Assembly: GCA_025963725.1 (NCBI GenBank)
Contig: JAOQAE010000002.1
Location: 1 to 64,000, forward strand
Direction: 5' to 3'
DNA: 64,000 nt
Source: Bacteroidota bacterium
GTDB lineage: Bacteria; Bacteroidota; Bacteroidia; 2-12-FULL-35-15
A model generated the notes under the pieces. That model saw nothing but the letters and a program-made list of their open reading frames with translations. It did not search any database and was not told where the DNA came from. The first letter of the stretch is position 1. Every line of letters starts with the position of its first letter. Shown one piece after another: positions 7,452 to 14,998 of the stretch. The position numbers were made by a program, and so were the translations under genes.

Positions 7452-8624
7452 ATGAGTAAGAAACAAACGATGAAAAAACCGGCAAAAAAGGCAGCAAAGC
7501 CAGCTAAAAAGGCTGCTGCGAAGCCTGTGAAAAAAGCAGTTAAAGCTAAGCCTGTAAAGGGCGGTAAGGCTGCAAAACCTACGAAAGCTGCAAAGCCTTC
7601 CAAAAAAGCCGTTGTTAAAAAGGTAATAAAGAAAGTTGTGTCGAAGAAGCCCATCATTAAAAAGTCAGTAAAACCGGTAAAAAGCCTGAAAAAAGCTGTG
7701 AAATCTGCAACTGCAGGCAAAACTGCAGCTAAGGCCGCGGTAAAAAAGAGCATTAAGAAGGTAGCACCTAAGAAAATAGCAAAAAAGCCGCTTAAAAAAT
7801 CTGCCCCAAAGCCTAAAGCTGCCGTAAAAAAAACGGTAAAAAAGATCCAGAAGCCTGTTGTGCTTGTAAAACAGGTGAAAACAAAGGCGCCGGCCAAGCC
7901 TGCCGAAAAAAAGCCCCTTAAAAAGTCAGCTCCTGCAAAGGAAAAAGAAAAGGAAAAGCCAGTAACAGCGTCAAAACCGGTTAAACCAGTTAAACCGGAG
8001 CCTCCGAAAGCTGAAAAAGTAAAGCCTGCGCGCAGGGGTAAAAAAAGCAAAAAAGCAGATGACGATGATGAACCGGCGATCGAGATCGATCCGCTGATCG
8101 AAGAGATCATCCGCTCCACCAAAAAGAAAACATCACAGCCTAAAAAGCCGAAGCTCATCCAGACCTTCGTAAATCCAATGGCTTCACTTGTTGTGGCTTT
8201 GCCTCCCGATTCAGGGAAAAAGTCCTCAGCGCCTAAAAAAGAGCCGAAAGGCAAATTCGAGCTGGAGTATGTTGTAAGGACATCCGCCGGGATCCTGTAT
8301 GAATTCCTCACCTCGCCAAGCGGGCTTTCCGAATGGTTTGCCGATGATGTGAATATCCGTGACGGAATATTTACCTTCTATTGGGATGGCAGCGAGCAAA
8401 AAGCCCGCCTGCTGAATTTCAAGGACGACAAATACGTCCGCATGCAATGGGTCGATAAGCCGGAAGGAACCTATTTCGAGTTCCGCATCGAGAAAGATGA
8501 GCTCACGGGCGATATTTCCCTGATCATTGTCGACTTTGCAGATGAAGGCTCCGACCTTGAAACGTCCAAGCGCTTGTGGGACAGCCAGGTGAACAAGCTG
8601 TTGCATGTGATCGGCTCGTATTAG
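7452..8624 (+). CDS. Histone H1-like Lys/Ala-rich tail fused to a START-like (AHSA1/SRPBCC) domain
   Basis: The 390-residue protein has two unlike parts. Residues 1 to about 200 are almost entirely Lys, Ala, Pro and Val in PAKKA/KPVKK-type repeats, like histone H1 C-terminal tails and bacterial H1-like proteins, and should bind DNA or RNA non-specifically. An acidic patch (DDDDEPAIEIDP, about 199-210) and a short linker follow. Residues about 262-390 form a START-like domain of the type conserved in Bacteroidota. It opens with FELEYVVRTSAGILYEFLTSP and includes SEWFADDV and the terminal helix around LWDSQVNKLL. That domain normally stands alone at about 130 residues, so the basic extension is the unusual part. 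The long antisense ORF here is a by-product of the biased composition. Ligand and role are unknown. Confidence 0.9.
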   Translation: MSKKQTMKKPAKKAAKPAKKAAAKPVKKAVKAKPVKGGKAAKPTKAAKPSKKAVVKKVIKKVVSKKPIIKKSVKPVKSLKKAVKSATAGKTAAKAAVKKSIKKVAPKKIAKKPLKKSAPKPKAAVKKTVKKIQKPVVLVKQVKTKAPAKPAEKKPLKKSAPAKEKEKEKPVTASKPVKPVKPEPPKAEKVKPARRGKKSKKADDDDEPAIEIDPLIEEIIRSTKKKTSQPKKPKLIQTFVNPMASLVVALPPDSGKKSSAPKKEPKGKFELEYVVRTSAGILYEFLTSPSGLSEWFADDVNIRDGIFTFYWDGSEQKARLLNFKDDKYVRMQWVDKPEGTYFEFRIEKDELTGDISLIIVDFADEGSDLETSKRLWDSQVNKLLHVIGSY

Positions 8625-8625
8625 T

Positions 8626-8654
8626 TTGTGATATAAGCCTTTCCTTTATCTTTG
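8626..8654 (+). promoter_or_regulatory. Promoter of PAP2 phosphatase gene
   Basis: TTG (8626-8628), 18 bp, then TATCTTTG (8647-8654) is an excellent match to the Bacteroidota sigma-factor consensus. The upstream TTG start candidate of the gene (8652) lies inside the -7 box, which excludes it as the start codon. Confidence 0.75.
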
Positions 8655-8672
8655 CAGCATAAATCTGTTGAT

Positions 8673-9323
8673 GTGAGAACTGTTTCCAGGAACAATTTCC
8701 CTTTTCTTATTCCATACGCATTGTTTCTCCTTGCCGGGGCAATTCTCATCATTGCCAACAGCAAGGCCGAAACACACCTGGAGTTCAACCGCTTTCACAA
8801 TCATTTCTTTGATATCTTCTTTCAATACCTCACGTATTTCGGGGATGGCTATATCGCTATAATCACCGTGGTAGTGTTGCTCACCGTTAAATTCAGGTAT
8901 GCGCTTCTTACCGCGCTTGCCAGCCTGATTTCCGCGCTCATCACTCAAACGCTGAAGCATACCTTATTTTCGGAAGTGGTAAGGCCGGCAAAATTCTTCG
9001 AAGGCCTGCACGACCTGTACCTTGTGCCCGGCATGGAGAATAATTTTTATAACAGCTTTCCTTCCGGGCATACCACCTGCGCCTTTGCGCTTTATTTTTC
9101 CATCGCGCTCATTGTGGAGAACAGGGGCCTGAAATTTTTCTGCTTTCTTTTTGCGCTTGCCATAGGCTATTCAAGGATCTACCTTTCGCAGCATTTCTTT
9201 GAGGATGTGTATGCGGGATCGCTGATCGGCGTAATTACCACTCTCATTGTATACCTGCTGCTCCGGAACAGCCAAGCTCCCTGGATGGACCACTCATTAA
9301 GGGTTTTAAAAAGGGCGGCATAA
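8673..9323 (+). CDS. PAP2-family membrane phosphatase
   Basis: This integral-membrane phosphatase of the PAP2 superfamily (216 residues from GTG 8673) probably acts on a lipid phosphate such as undecaprenyl diphosphate or lipid A at the periplasmic face. The three family motifs are present: K..RP in LKHTLFSEVVRP (with a longer spacing than usual), SFPSGHTT, and SRIYLSQHFFED with the catalytic His and Asp. About five to six hydrophobic segments surround them. The longer reading frame begins at a TTG inside the promoter's -7 box, so I prefer the downstream GTG; the leader would then be only about a dozen bases. Its position before the LptF/G permease and glycosyltransferases supports a role in envelope lipid metabolism. 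Substrate is not determined. Confidence 0.88.
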   Translation: MRTVSRNNFPFLIPYALFLLAGAILIIANSKAETHLEFNRFHNHFFDIFFQYLTYFGDGYIAIITVVVLLTVKFRYALLTALASLISALITQTLKHTLFSEVVRPAKFFEGLHDLYLVPGMENNFYNSFPSGHTTCAFALYFSIALIVENRGLKFFCFLFALAIGYSRIYLSQHFFEDVYAGSLIGVITTLIVYLLLRNSQAPWMDHSLRVLKRAA

Positions 9324-9375
9324 TACAGCACGATATTTGCCTTGCTGCGGCTCCCGTTTTTCTTATACTTATTAT

Positions 9376-9383
9376 TATCTTTG
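9376..9383 (+). promoter_or_regulatory. -7 box before LptF/G permease
   Basis: TATCTTTG eight bases before the ATG at 9391 fits TAnnTTTG and implies a very short leader. No clear -33 TTG at the usual spacing. Confidence 0.6.
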
Positions 9384-9390
9384 CTAAGCT

Positions 9391-10830
9391 ATGAAAACCC
9401 TGCACAAGTTTATACTGAAGTCCTACGTGGGCCCTTTCGTAATGACGTTTTTCATTGCCATGTTCGTGTTTTTCATGATGTTCATTTTTAAGTACATCGA
9501 TGATTTTGTAGGCAAGGGGCTGGGTGCAGGCGTTTTATCGGAGCTCTTCTTTTATTTTTCGCTCACTACCATCCCAATGGCTTTGCCGCTGGCCATCCTG
9601 CTTTCTTCGCTCATGACCTTCGGGAACCTGGGCGAGCATTTTGAGCTTTCCGCATTGAAAAGCGCCGGGCTTTCGCTGCAGCGGATCATGCTTCCCCTCA
9701 TCATTACCGTGTTTTTGCTTTCTGCCTCCGCCTTTTACTTTTCAAACAACATTCTTCCGTATACCAACCTGAAAGCCGGCTCACTCTTGTACGATGTACG
9801 CGAATCAAAGCCTGCATTGCTGTTCAAGGATGGCGTGTTTAACAACAGCATCGATGGCTTCAGCATCCGCGTTGGAAAAAAGGAAGAGGACGGCAAAACC
9901 CTGCGCAATGTAATGATCTACGACCACCGTGCCCTGCAGGGAAATAATATTGTGCTTTCGGCGCAAAAAGGGAAGATGGAGGAGACGGCCGACAAAAATT
10001 ATCTTGTGCTCACCTTGAGCGATGGCGTAAGCTATAAGGAAATGGCAGACAATGAAAAGGATGCGAGGACCCATCCGCTCATCCGCGATAAGTTCGATGA
10101 GCGCGTGATCCGATTCGACCTTTCCGAGTTTAAGATGAGCCGCACCAACGAAGACCTGTTCAAGAACAATTACCAGATGCTGAACCTTAGCCAGCTCCAG
10201 ACCACGGTGGATTCGCTCAGCAACAAGATCGATAAAAGAAGGTATAACTTCGGGACACAGCTTAAAAAGAGCTATTACATGCGTTCGATGCCGTATATCG
10301 ATAAGCCCGATCCGAATGTGAGTGATGCAGAGAACGGAAAATATTTTGCAGCTTATTCAAAGGAAGAAAAGCTGAACATCCTTGAAACCGCCAGCAATAT
10401 CGCACGGAGTGCCAAAGCATATTCGGAGTCGGTTTCCAACGATTATTATGCCGATTACTATTCGCTTCTCAAATATGACATAGAATGGCACCGTAAGTTC
10501 ACCCTCTCGATCGCCTGCCTCGTATTATTTTTCATCGGCGCGCCTCTTGGTGCCATCATCCGCAAAGGCGGGCTCGGGATGCCTGTAGTGATCTCCGTGC
10601 TGTTCTTCATCACGTTTCACATCCTCTCGATCACCGGCGAAAAGCTGGCAAAAGAAGGCAGCATGCCTACCTGGGAAGGTATGTGGATGGCCACCTTCGT
10701 GCTGCTGCCGATCGGTATTTTCCTCACGTATAAAGCAACTGCCGACAGTAATTTGTTTGATGCCAGCTCATACATCGGCTGGTTCAAAAAAGTTCTGAAC
10801 AGCAAAAAGAAAGCACCACGCGTTCAATGA
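9391..10830 (+). CDS. LptF/LptG family LPS-export permease (YjgP/YjgQ)
   Basis: This 479-residue inner-membrane protein is a permease subunit of the Lpt ABC transporter, which extracts LPS from the inner membrane and passes it to the periplasmic bridge. The layout is diagnostic. Three N-terminal membrane helices (about 12-35, 50-75, 100-122) include the ALPLAILLSSLMTFGNLGEHFELSA-type coupling region. A large periplasmic beta-rich domain follows (about 125-365), then three C-terminal helices (about 370-450) with GAPLGAIIRKGGLG. The periplasmic domain is longer than in E. coli, as is common in Bacteroidota. LptF and LptG cannot be separated safely from sequence alone. The stop overlaps the next glycosyltransferase start (ATGA), so the genes are probably co-translated. 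Confidence 0.92.
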   Translation: MKTLHKFILKSYVGPFVMTFFIAMFVFFMMFIFKYIDDFVGKGLGAGVLSELFFYFSLTTIPMALPLAILLSSLMTFGNLGEHFELSALKSAGLSLQRIMLPLIITVFLLSASAFYFSNNILPYTNLKAGSLLYDVRESKPALLFKDGVFNNSIDGFSIRVGKKEEDGKTLRNVMIYDHRALQGNNIVLSAQKGKMEETADKNYLVLTLSDGVSYKEMADNEKDARTHPLIRDKFDERVIRFDLSEFKMSRTNEDLFKNNYQMLNLSQLQTTVDSLSNKIDKRRYNFGTQLKKSYYMRSMPYIDKPDPNVSDAENGKYFAAYSKEEKLNILETASNIARSAKAYSESVSNDYYADYYSLLKYDIEWHRKFTLSIACLVLFFIGAPLGAIIRKGGLGMPVVISVLFFITFHILSITGEKLAKEGSMPTWEGMWMATFVLLPIGIFLTYKATADSNLFDASSYIGWFKKVLNSKKKAPRVQ

Positions 10831-12032
10831 GGATTCTCCAGCTCTGTAACAAAGTACCTTATCCTCCGAAAGATGGCGGCTGCATTGCGATGAACAACCT
10901 TACACAGGGCCTGTTAAAGGAAGGGCATACGGTGAAGGTGCTTGCCATCAATACGCCGAAGCTTACTACCGACATCAACAGCCTGCCTGCCGGATACCGT
11001 TCGCAAACGGACATTGAAGCCGTGTTCATCGACACTGCCGTGAAGCTGATCCCTTCCTTCATTAATTTATTTACAAGCGGATCCTACAACATTGCCAGGT
11101 TCTATTCTCCTGCATTTGAAGCAAAGCTGATCCAGGTGCTGGAGAAGGATGCGTACGACATCGTGCAGCTGGAAAGCCTGTTTGTGAGCATGTATATTCC
11201 TGCCATTCGCCGCCATTCAAAAGCGAAAGTGGTGTTGCGCGCCCACAACATCGAGCACCGGTTATGGGAACGTAATGCAGACACAGCCGGAAAGCTTCTG
11301 AAAAAAAAATATTTTTCATTTCTTGCCGGAAGGCTGAAGCAATACGAGCTCGAAACACTCAACAGTTATGATGCCGTTGCGGCCATCACTCCACAGGATG
11401 CAGGCTGGTTCAGCGAAAGCGGATTTAATAAGCCGCTGAGCGTGATCCCTTTCGGGATGGACCTTAATTCCATTCAGCAGAAGAACGGCATCCAGGAAGA
11501 TAAGGCCTCCGTGTTCCACATCGGGGCGATGGACTGGAAGCCCAACATGGAAGGCGTAAACTGGTTCCTCGAAAAGGTTTGGGACAAAGTGCTCATGGAA
11601 CATCCCAATGCCAAATTATACCTTGCCGGGAGAAATATGAATGATGAGTTGAAAAGCCTGAAGCGTAAAAATGTAGAGATTGTGGGAGAAGTGGCGGATG
11701 CGCATGAGTTTATTCAGTCGAAAGGATTAATGATCGTGCCCCTGCTGTCGGGAGGCGGCATGCGTGTAAAGCTCATAGAAGGCATGGCGCTGGGCAAAGT
11801 GGTGCTCTCCACGACCATCGGAGCGGAGGGTGTGGAATGCGAGGATGGCATGAACATACTCATTGCCGATGATCCCGCCGACTTTGCTGCCGTGATCGGG
11901 AAATACCTTTCGGATCAAAGCCACCTGGCGCCGATCGGCGTGAGGGCAAAGCAATTCGCCGCAGAGTACTATAATAATGATGATATTAGCAGAAAATTAA
12001 CCCTGTTTTATAAGTCGGTACTGGAACAATGA
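10827..12032 (+). CDS. GT4-family glycosyltransferase (first of a tandem pair)
   Basis: The 401-residue protein has the GT-B fold of family 4. The N-terminal domain opens with MRILQLCNKVPYPPKDGG, and the C-terminal nucleotide-sugar domain (about 306-335) has SGGGMRVKLIEGMALGKVVLST, including the conserved Glu of the EX7E-type motif and the loop that binds the donor. It presumably adds a sugar to LPS or an exopolysaccharide on the cytoplasmic side; donor and acceptor cannot be read. It overlaps the LptF/G gene by 4 bp and the next glycosyltransferase by 4 bp, so the three form one translationally coupled unit. Confidence 0.9.
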   Translation: MRILQLCNKVPYPPKDGGCIAMNNLTQGLLKEGHTVKVLAINTPKLTTDINSLPAGYRSQTDIEAVFIDTAVKLIPSFINLFTSGSYNIARFYSPAFEAKLIQVLEKDAYDIVQLESLFVSMYIPAIRRHSKAKVVLRAHNIEHRLWERNADTAGKLLKKKYFSFLAGRLKQYELETLNSYDAVAAITPQDAGWFSESGFNKPLSVIPFGMDLNSIQQKNGIQEDKASVFHIGAMDWKPNMEGVNWFLEKVWDKVLMEHPNAKLYLAGRNMNDELKSLKRKNVEIVGEVADAHEFIQSKGLMIVPLLSGGGMRVKLIEGMALGKVVLSTTIGAEGVECEDGMNILIADDPADFAAVIGKYLSDQSHLAPIGVRAKQFAAEYYNNDDISRKLTLFYKSVLEQ

Positions 12033-13195
12033 AGATCCTGGTCATTTTATCGCGCGTGCCCTATCCCCTCGAAAAGGGGGATAAGCTGCGTGCATTCAAC
12101 CAGGTGAAAGAGCTGTCGAAAAAGCACCAGGTGATCCTTTTTGCGCTGAATGATACTACGCTGGATGAACATGCGAAAGAGGAGCTCAAAAAATACTGCG
12201 TGGCTTATTCCATTATGCCGCTTCCTAGATCAACGGTGATAAAAAATCTTGCGCGCTCGTTCTTCAGCGGCATGCCCATGCAGGTAGGCTATTTTTACTT
12301 TCAGAAAGCGCAGCGCAAGATCGATGAGCTGGTCAGGAAGCACAATCCCGATCACATCTACTGCCAGCTGATCCGAACGGCGGAGTATGCAAAGCCGTAT
12401 CCGAACATCCCGAAAACACTGGATTACATGGATGTTTTTTCCAAGGGCATCGAGCGAAGATTGAAAACAGATCCATTCTACATGAAGCCTGTGCTTTCCA
12501 TGGAATACAGGAGGTTGTTGAAATACGAGCGGAAGGTATTTTCCATGTTCAATAACAAAACCATTATCTCGGCACAGGACCGCGACCTGATCCCGCATCC
12601 CGACAGGCTGCAGATAAAGGTGATCCCGAATGGCGTGGATACAGGTTTCTTTAAGCCGCTGGCCCGCAAAAAAGAATTTGAGCTGCTGTTCAATGGAAAT
12701 ATGAATTATCCGCCCAACGTGGAAAGCGTTGAATACCTTGTGGAGAAAGTGATGCCGTATGTCTGGAGCAAGCTGCCGGCAACGCGCCTGCTGATCTCCG
12801 GCGCATCGCCCAACGCGAGGGTGATGGAGCTGGGCTCGGAGAGAGTGGTGATCAGCGGCTGGGTGGATGATGTGCGCGAAAATTATTCCAAGTCGAAGAT
12901 CCTCGTTGCTCCCATGCAGATCAGCATCGGGCTGCAGAATAAATTGCTGGAGGCCATGGCCATGCAGCTGCCCTGCGTTACTTCAGCGCTTGCAAACAAT
13001 GCATTGGGTGCAAAGCACAATGAGCAGATCATGGTTGCCGACCAGCCCGAGCAGTATGCCCGCCACATCATCGAGCTGCTGCAGAACGAGGCGAAGGCAA
13101 AGCAGATCGCCATGAACGGCTACCGTTTCGCGGTGGATAATTTTAACTGGCAAAGCACCACTGCGGCGCTGGAGCAGCTGATGCAGAAAAAATAA
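12029..13195 (+). CDS. GT4-family glycosyltransferase (second of pair)
   Basis: The 388-residue GT-B protein begins MKILVILSRVPYPLEKGDKL, closely matching the previous gene's start, so the two are probably diverged duplicates. The donor-binding segment (about 294-330) reads APMQISIGLQNKLLEAMAM and is followed by LPCVTS. The opening VPYPxxKGDKLR resembles the TIGR03087-type sugar transferases of exopolysaccharide loci, but that is a weak analogy. The ATG overlaps the stop of the upstream gene (ATGA). Substrate is unknown; an envelope polysaccharide role is inferred from position. Confidence 0.9.
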   Translation: MKILVILSRVPYPLEKGDKLRAFNQVKELSKKHQVILFALNDTTLDEHAKEELKKYCVAYSIMPLPRSTVIKNLARSFFSGMPMQVGYFYFQKAQRKIDELVRKHNPDHIYCQLIRTAEYAKPYPNIPKTLDYMDVFSKGIERRLKTDPFYMKPVLSMEYRRLLKYERKVFSMFNNKTIISAQDRDLIPHPDRLQIKVIPNGVDTGFFKPLARKKEFELLFNGNMNYPPNVESVEYLVEKVMPYVWSKLPATRLLISGASPNARVMELGSERVVISGWVDDVRENYSKSKILVAPMQISIGLQNKLLEAMAMQLPCVTSALANNALGAKHNEQIMVADQPEQYARHIIELLQNEAKAKQIAMNGYRFAVDNFNWQSTTAALEQLMQKK

Positions 13196-13226
13196 GGCGC
13201 TTCCTGGTAAATCAATTCGGCTTTCA

Positions 13227-13796
13227 ATGAAAATACTTGTGCTCGATAATTACGACAGCTTCACCTACAACCTCGTGCATTACCTCGAAAAGGTAAGCGA
13301 TGCGGAAATAGAAGTGCATCGTAACGATCAGATCAGCCTGGAGGAGATCGGCCGCTTTGATAAGATCCTGCTTTCACCCGGCCCGGGGATCCCTTCCGAG
13401 GCAGGCATATTGCAGGATGTGATCCGCAAATATGCTTCTTCAAAAAGCATCCTGGGGATCTGCCTCGGGATGCAGGCGATCGGCGAAGTGTTCGGCGGAA
13501 CGCTGCGCAACCTCGATACTGTTTTTCACGGTGTGGCCACGCCTGTGAAAGTGATTAAGGACGACCTGCTCTTCACCGGAATTCCTGCCGGATTTAAGGC
13601 CGGACGGTATCATTCATGGGTGGTAGATACAAATGGCTTCCCGGATGTGCTTGAAGTTACGGCAGTGGATGATGCGGGGCAGGTGATGGCGTTAAAGCAC
13701 AAAACAATGGATGTGCGCGGCGTGCAATTTCACCCGGAAAGCATTTTAACGGAATATGGAACGGAGCTGATCGGCAATTGGGCCAATACACAATGA
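13227..13796 (+). CDS. Glutamine amidotransferase, anthranilate/aminodeoxychorismate synthase component II
   Basis: This 189-residue class I glutamine amidotransferase supplies ammonia from glutamine to chorismate for anthranilate (TrpG) or aminodeoxychorismate (PabA). It shows MKILVLDNYDSFTYNLVHYL at the start, the oxyanion segment SPGPG, nucleophile Cys79 in GICLGMQA, and the His169/Glu171 pair in QFHPES. All three catalytic residues are present at family length. TrpG and PabA are often one protein and cannot be told apart here. trpF two genes downstream favours tryptophan synthesis, but no trpE, trpD or trpC lies in the window. It starts 31 bp after the glycosyltransferase. Confidence 0.93.
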   Translation: MKILVLDNYDSFTYNLVHYLEKVSDAEIEVHRNDQISLEEIGRFDKILLSPGPGIPSEAGILQDVIRKYASSKSILGICLGMQAIGEVFGGTLRNLDTVFHGVATPVKVIKDDLLFTGIPAGFKAGRYHSWVVDTNGFPDVLEVTAVDDAGQVMALKHKTMDVRGVQFHPESILTEYGTELIGNWANTQ

Positions 13797-14299
13797 GAGA
13801 TATGAAGCTGAATTATAAAAAAGCCGACAGGCAGGATGCAGGGCTGATCGCTGCTCTTGCAGAAAGGATCTGGAAAAAGCATTACATCACGATCATCAGC
13901 ATGGAGCAGATCGAATTTATGCTGGAAAAGATGTATTCCGCCGAAAGCCTGATCCGGCAAATGGAAGAGGGGCACGTGTTCACGCTCGTGTATCTTGACG
14001 ATCGTCCCGTAGGTTATATATCATTAAGTACAAAGGATCACAAAAATTATTTCCTTCACAAATTTTATGTGGAAGCGGATGAGCAGGCCAAAGGTATTGG
14101 GAGCCGGCTGTTAGCCCATATCCTCGGATCGCTGAAAGGTGCTGAAAGCCTTGAGCTCACCGTGAACCGGCAAAATTACAAGGCCATTAATTTTTATTTC
14201 AAAAATGGGTTCGTGATCAGGGAGGTGGCGGATTTCGACATTGGCGGCGGATATTTCATGAACGATTTTATAATGGTCAAAAAAATAGGGAAGCAATGA
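13793..14299 (+). CDS. GNAT-family N-acetyltransferase
   Basis: The 168-residue GNAT-fold protein has the acetyl-CoA loop EQAKGIGSRLLAHIL (Q/RxxGxG/A motif) and the following strand-helix LELTVNRQNYKAINFYFKNGF typical of the family C-terminus. The longer frame begins at TTG 13778; ATG 13793 is chosen because it overlaps the upstream stop as ATGA, the same coupling seen at the next junction. It lies between the amidotransferase and trpF, with overlaps on both sides. That implies co-translation but not necessarily a tryptophan role. The acetyl acceptor is unknown. Confidence 0.88.
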   Translation: MRDMKLNYKKADRQDAGLIAALAERIWKKHYITIISMEQIEFMLEKMYSAESLIRQMEEGHVFTLVYLDDRPVGYISLSTKDHKNYFLHKFYVEADEQAKGIGSRLLAHILGSLKGAESLELTVNRQNYKAINFYFKNGFVIREVADFDIGGGYFMNDFIMVKKIGKQ

Positions 14300-14901
14300 A
14301 ATTAAAGGTATGCGGGCTCAAATATTCCGATAACATCCGGCAGGTGGCCGAGCTTAATCCCGATTACATGGGCTTCATCTTCTATGAAGGCTCGAAACGC
14401 TTTGTCGGTGAGGATTTTGTAATGCCGCTGATCTCAGAAAGCATCCGCAAGGCCGGCGTTTTTGTAAATGCTTCTGAAGAATACATCCTTGAAAAGGTTA
14501 AAAAATATGGTCTGAGCATTGTACAGCTCCATGGCGATGAATCGCCGGAGTTCTGCCAGAAACTCGCAATACACATTCCCGTGATCAAAGCGTTTGGCGT
14601 GGATGAAAATTTTAAGCTGGAAATGCTGGAGCCGTATTTCGGCCACTGCAGCTTTTTCCTGTTCGATAACAAGGCCGAAACCTTTGGTGGCAGCGCACAG
14701 CCCTTCAACTGGGAAGTGCTGATAAATTATAACAATGCAACACCTTACTTTATTGCCGGCGGAATGGACCTTGAGCGCTTCCGGAAAATAGATGCGCTCA
14801 AGCTAAACGTTTACGGCGTGGATGTAAACAGCAGGATCGAGATCAAGCCCGGTTACAAGGACATTATCAAGGTGATCCAGTTCAGGAATAACATCCGCTA
14901 A
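14296..14901 (+). CDS. trpF: Phosphoribosylanthranilate isomerase
   Basis: The 201-residue TIM-barrel enzyme catalyses the Amadori rearrangement of phosphoribosylanthranilate to CdRP in tryptophan synthesis. The family signatures are KVCGLK with catalytic Cys6, MGFIFYEGSKR, VQLHGDES, FDNKAETFGGSAQPFNWE (the catalytic Asp in LFDN) and the phosphate-binding PYFIAGGM. Length is normal. The start ATG overlaps the GNAT stop, so it is translationally coupled. The other trp genes are not in this window, so the pathway is split or lies elsewhere. Confidence 0.93.
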   Translation: MKLKVCGLKYSDNIRQVAELNPDYMGFIFYEGSKRFVGEDFVMPLISESIRKAGVFVNASEEYILEKVKKYGLSIVQLHGDESPEFCQKLAIHIPVIKAFGVDENFKLEMLEPYFGHCSFFLFDNKAETFGGSAQPFNWEVLINYNNATPYFIAGGMDLERFRKIDALKLNVYGVDVNSRIEIKPGYKDIIKVIQFRNNIR

Positions 14902-14998
14902 GCTTCTTAAAATATCAATATTCTGTCTGAAAAATACCGGGAGCAGCCTTTTGCAGGCTGATTTATATTTCTTATCTTGTGTTCAAATTCCCCCTTGA

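Noticed and set aside
7436-8311. 291-residue antisense ORF opposite the Lys/Ala-rich gene
   Set aside because: Phe/Ala/Gly-rich translation is the mirror of the AAA/GCN-rich repeats; no start context or family signature.
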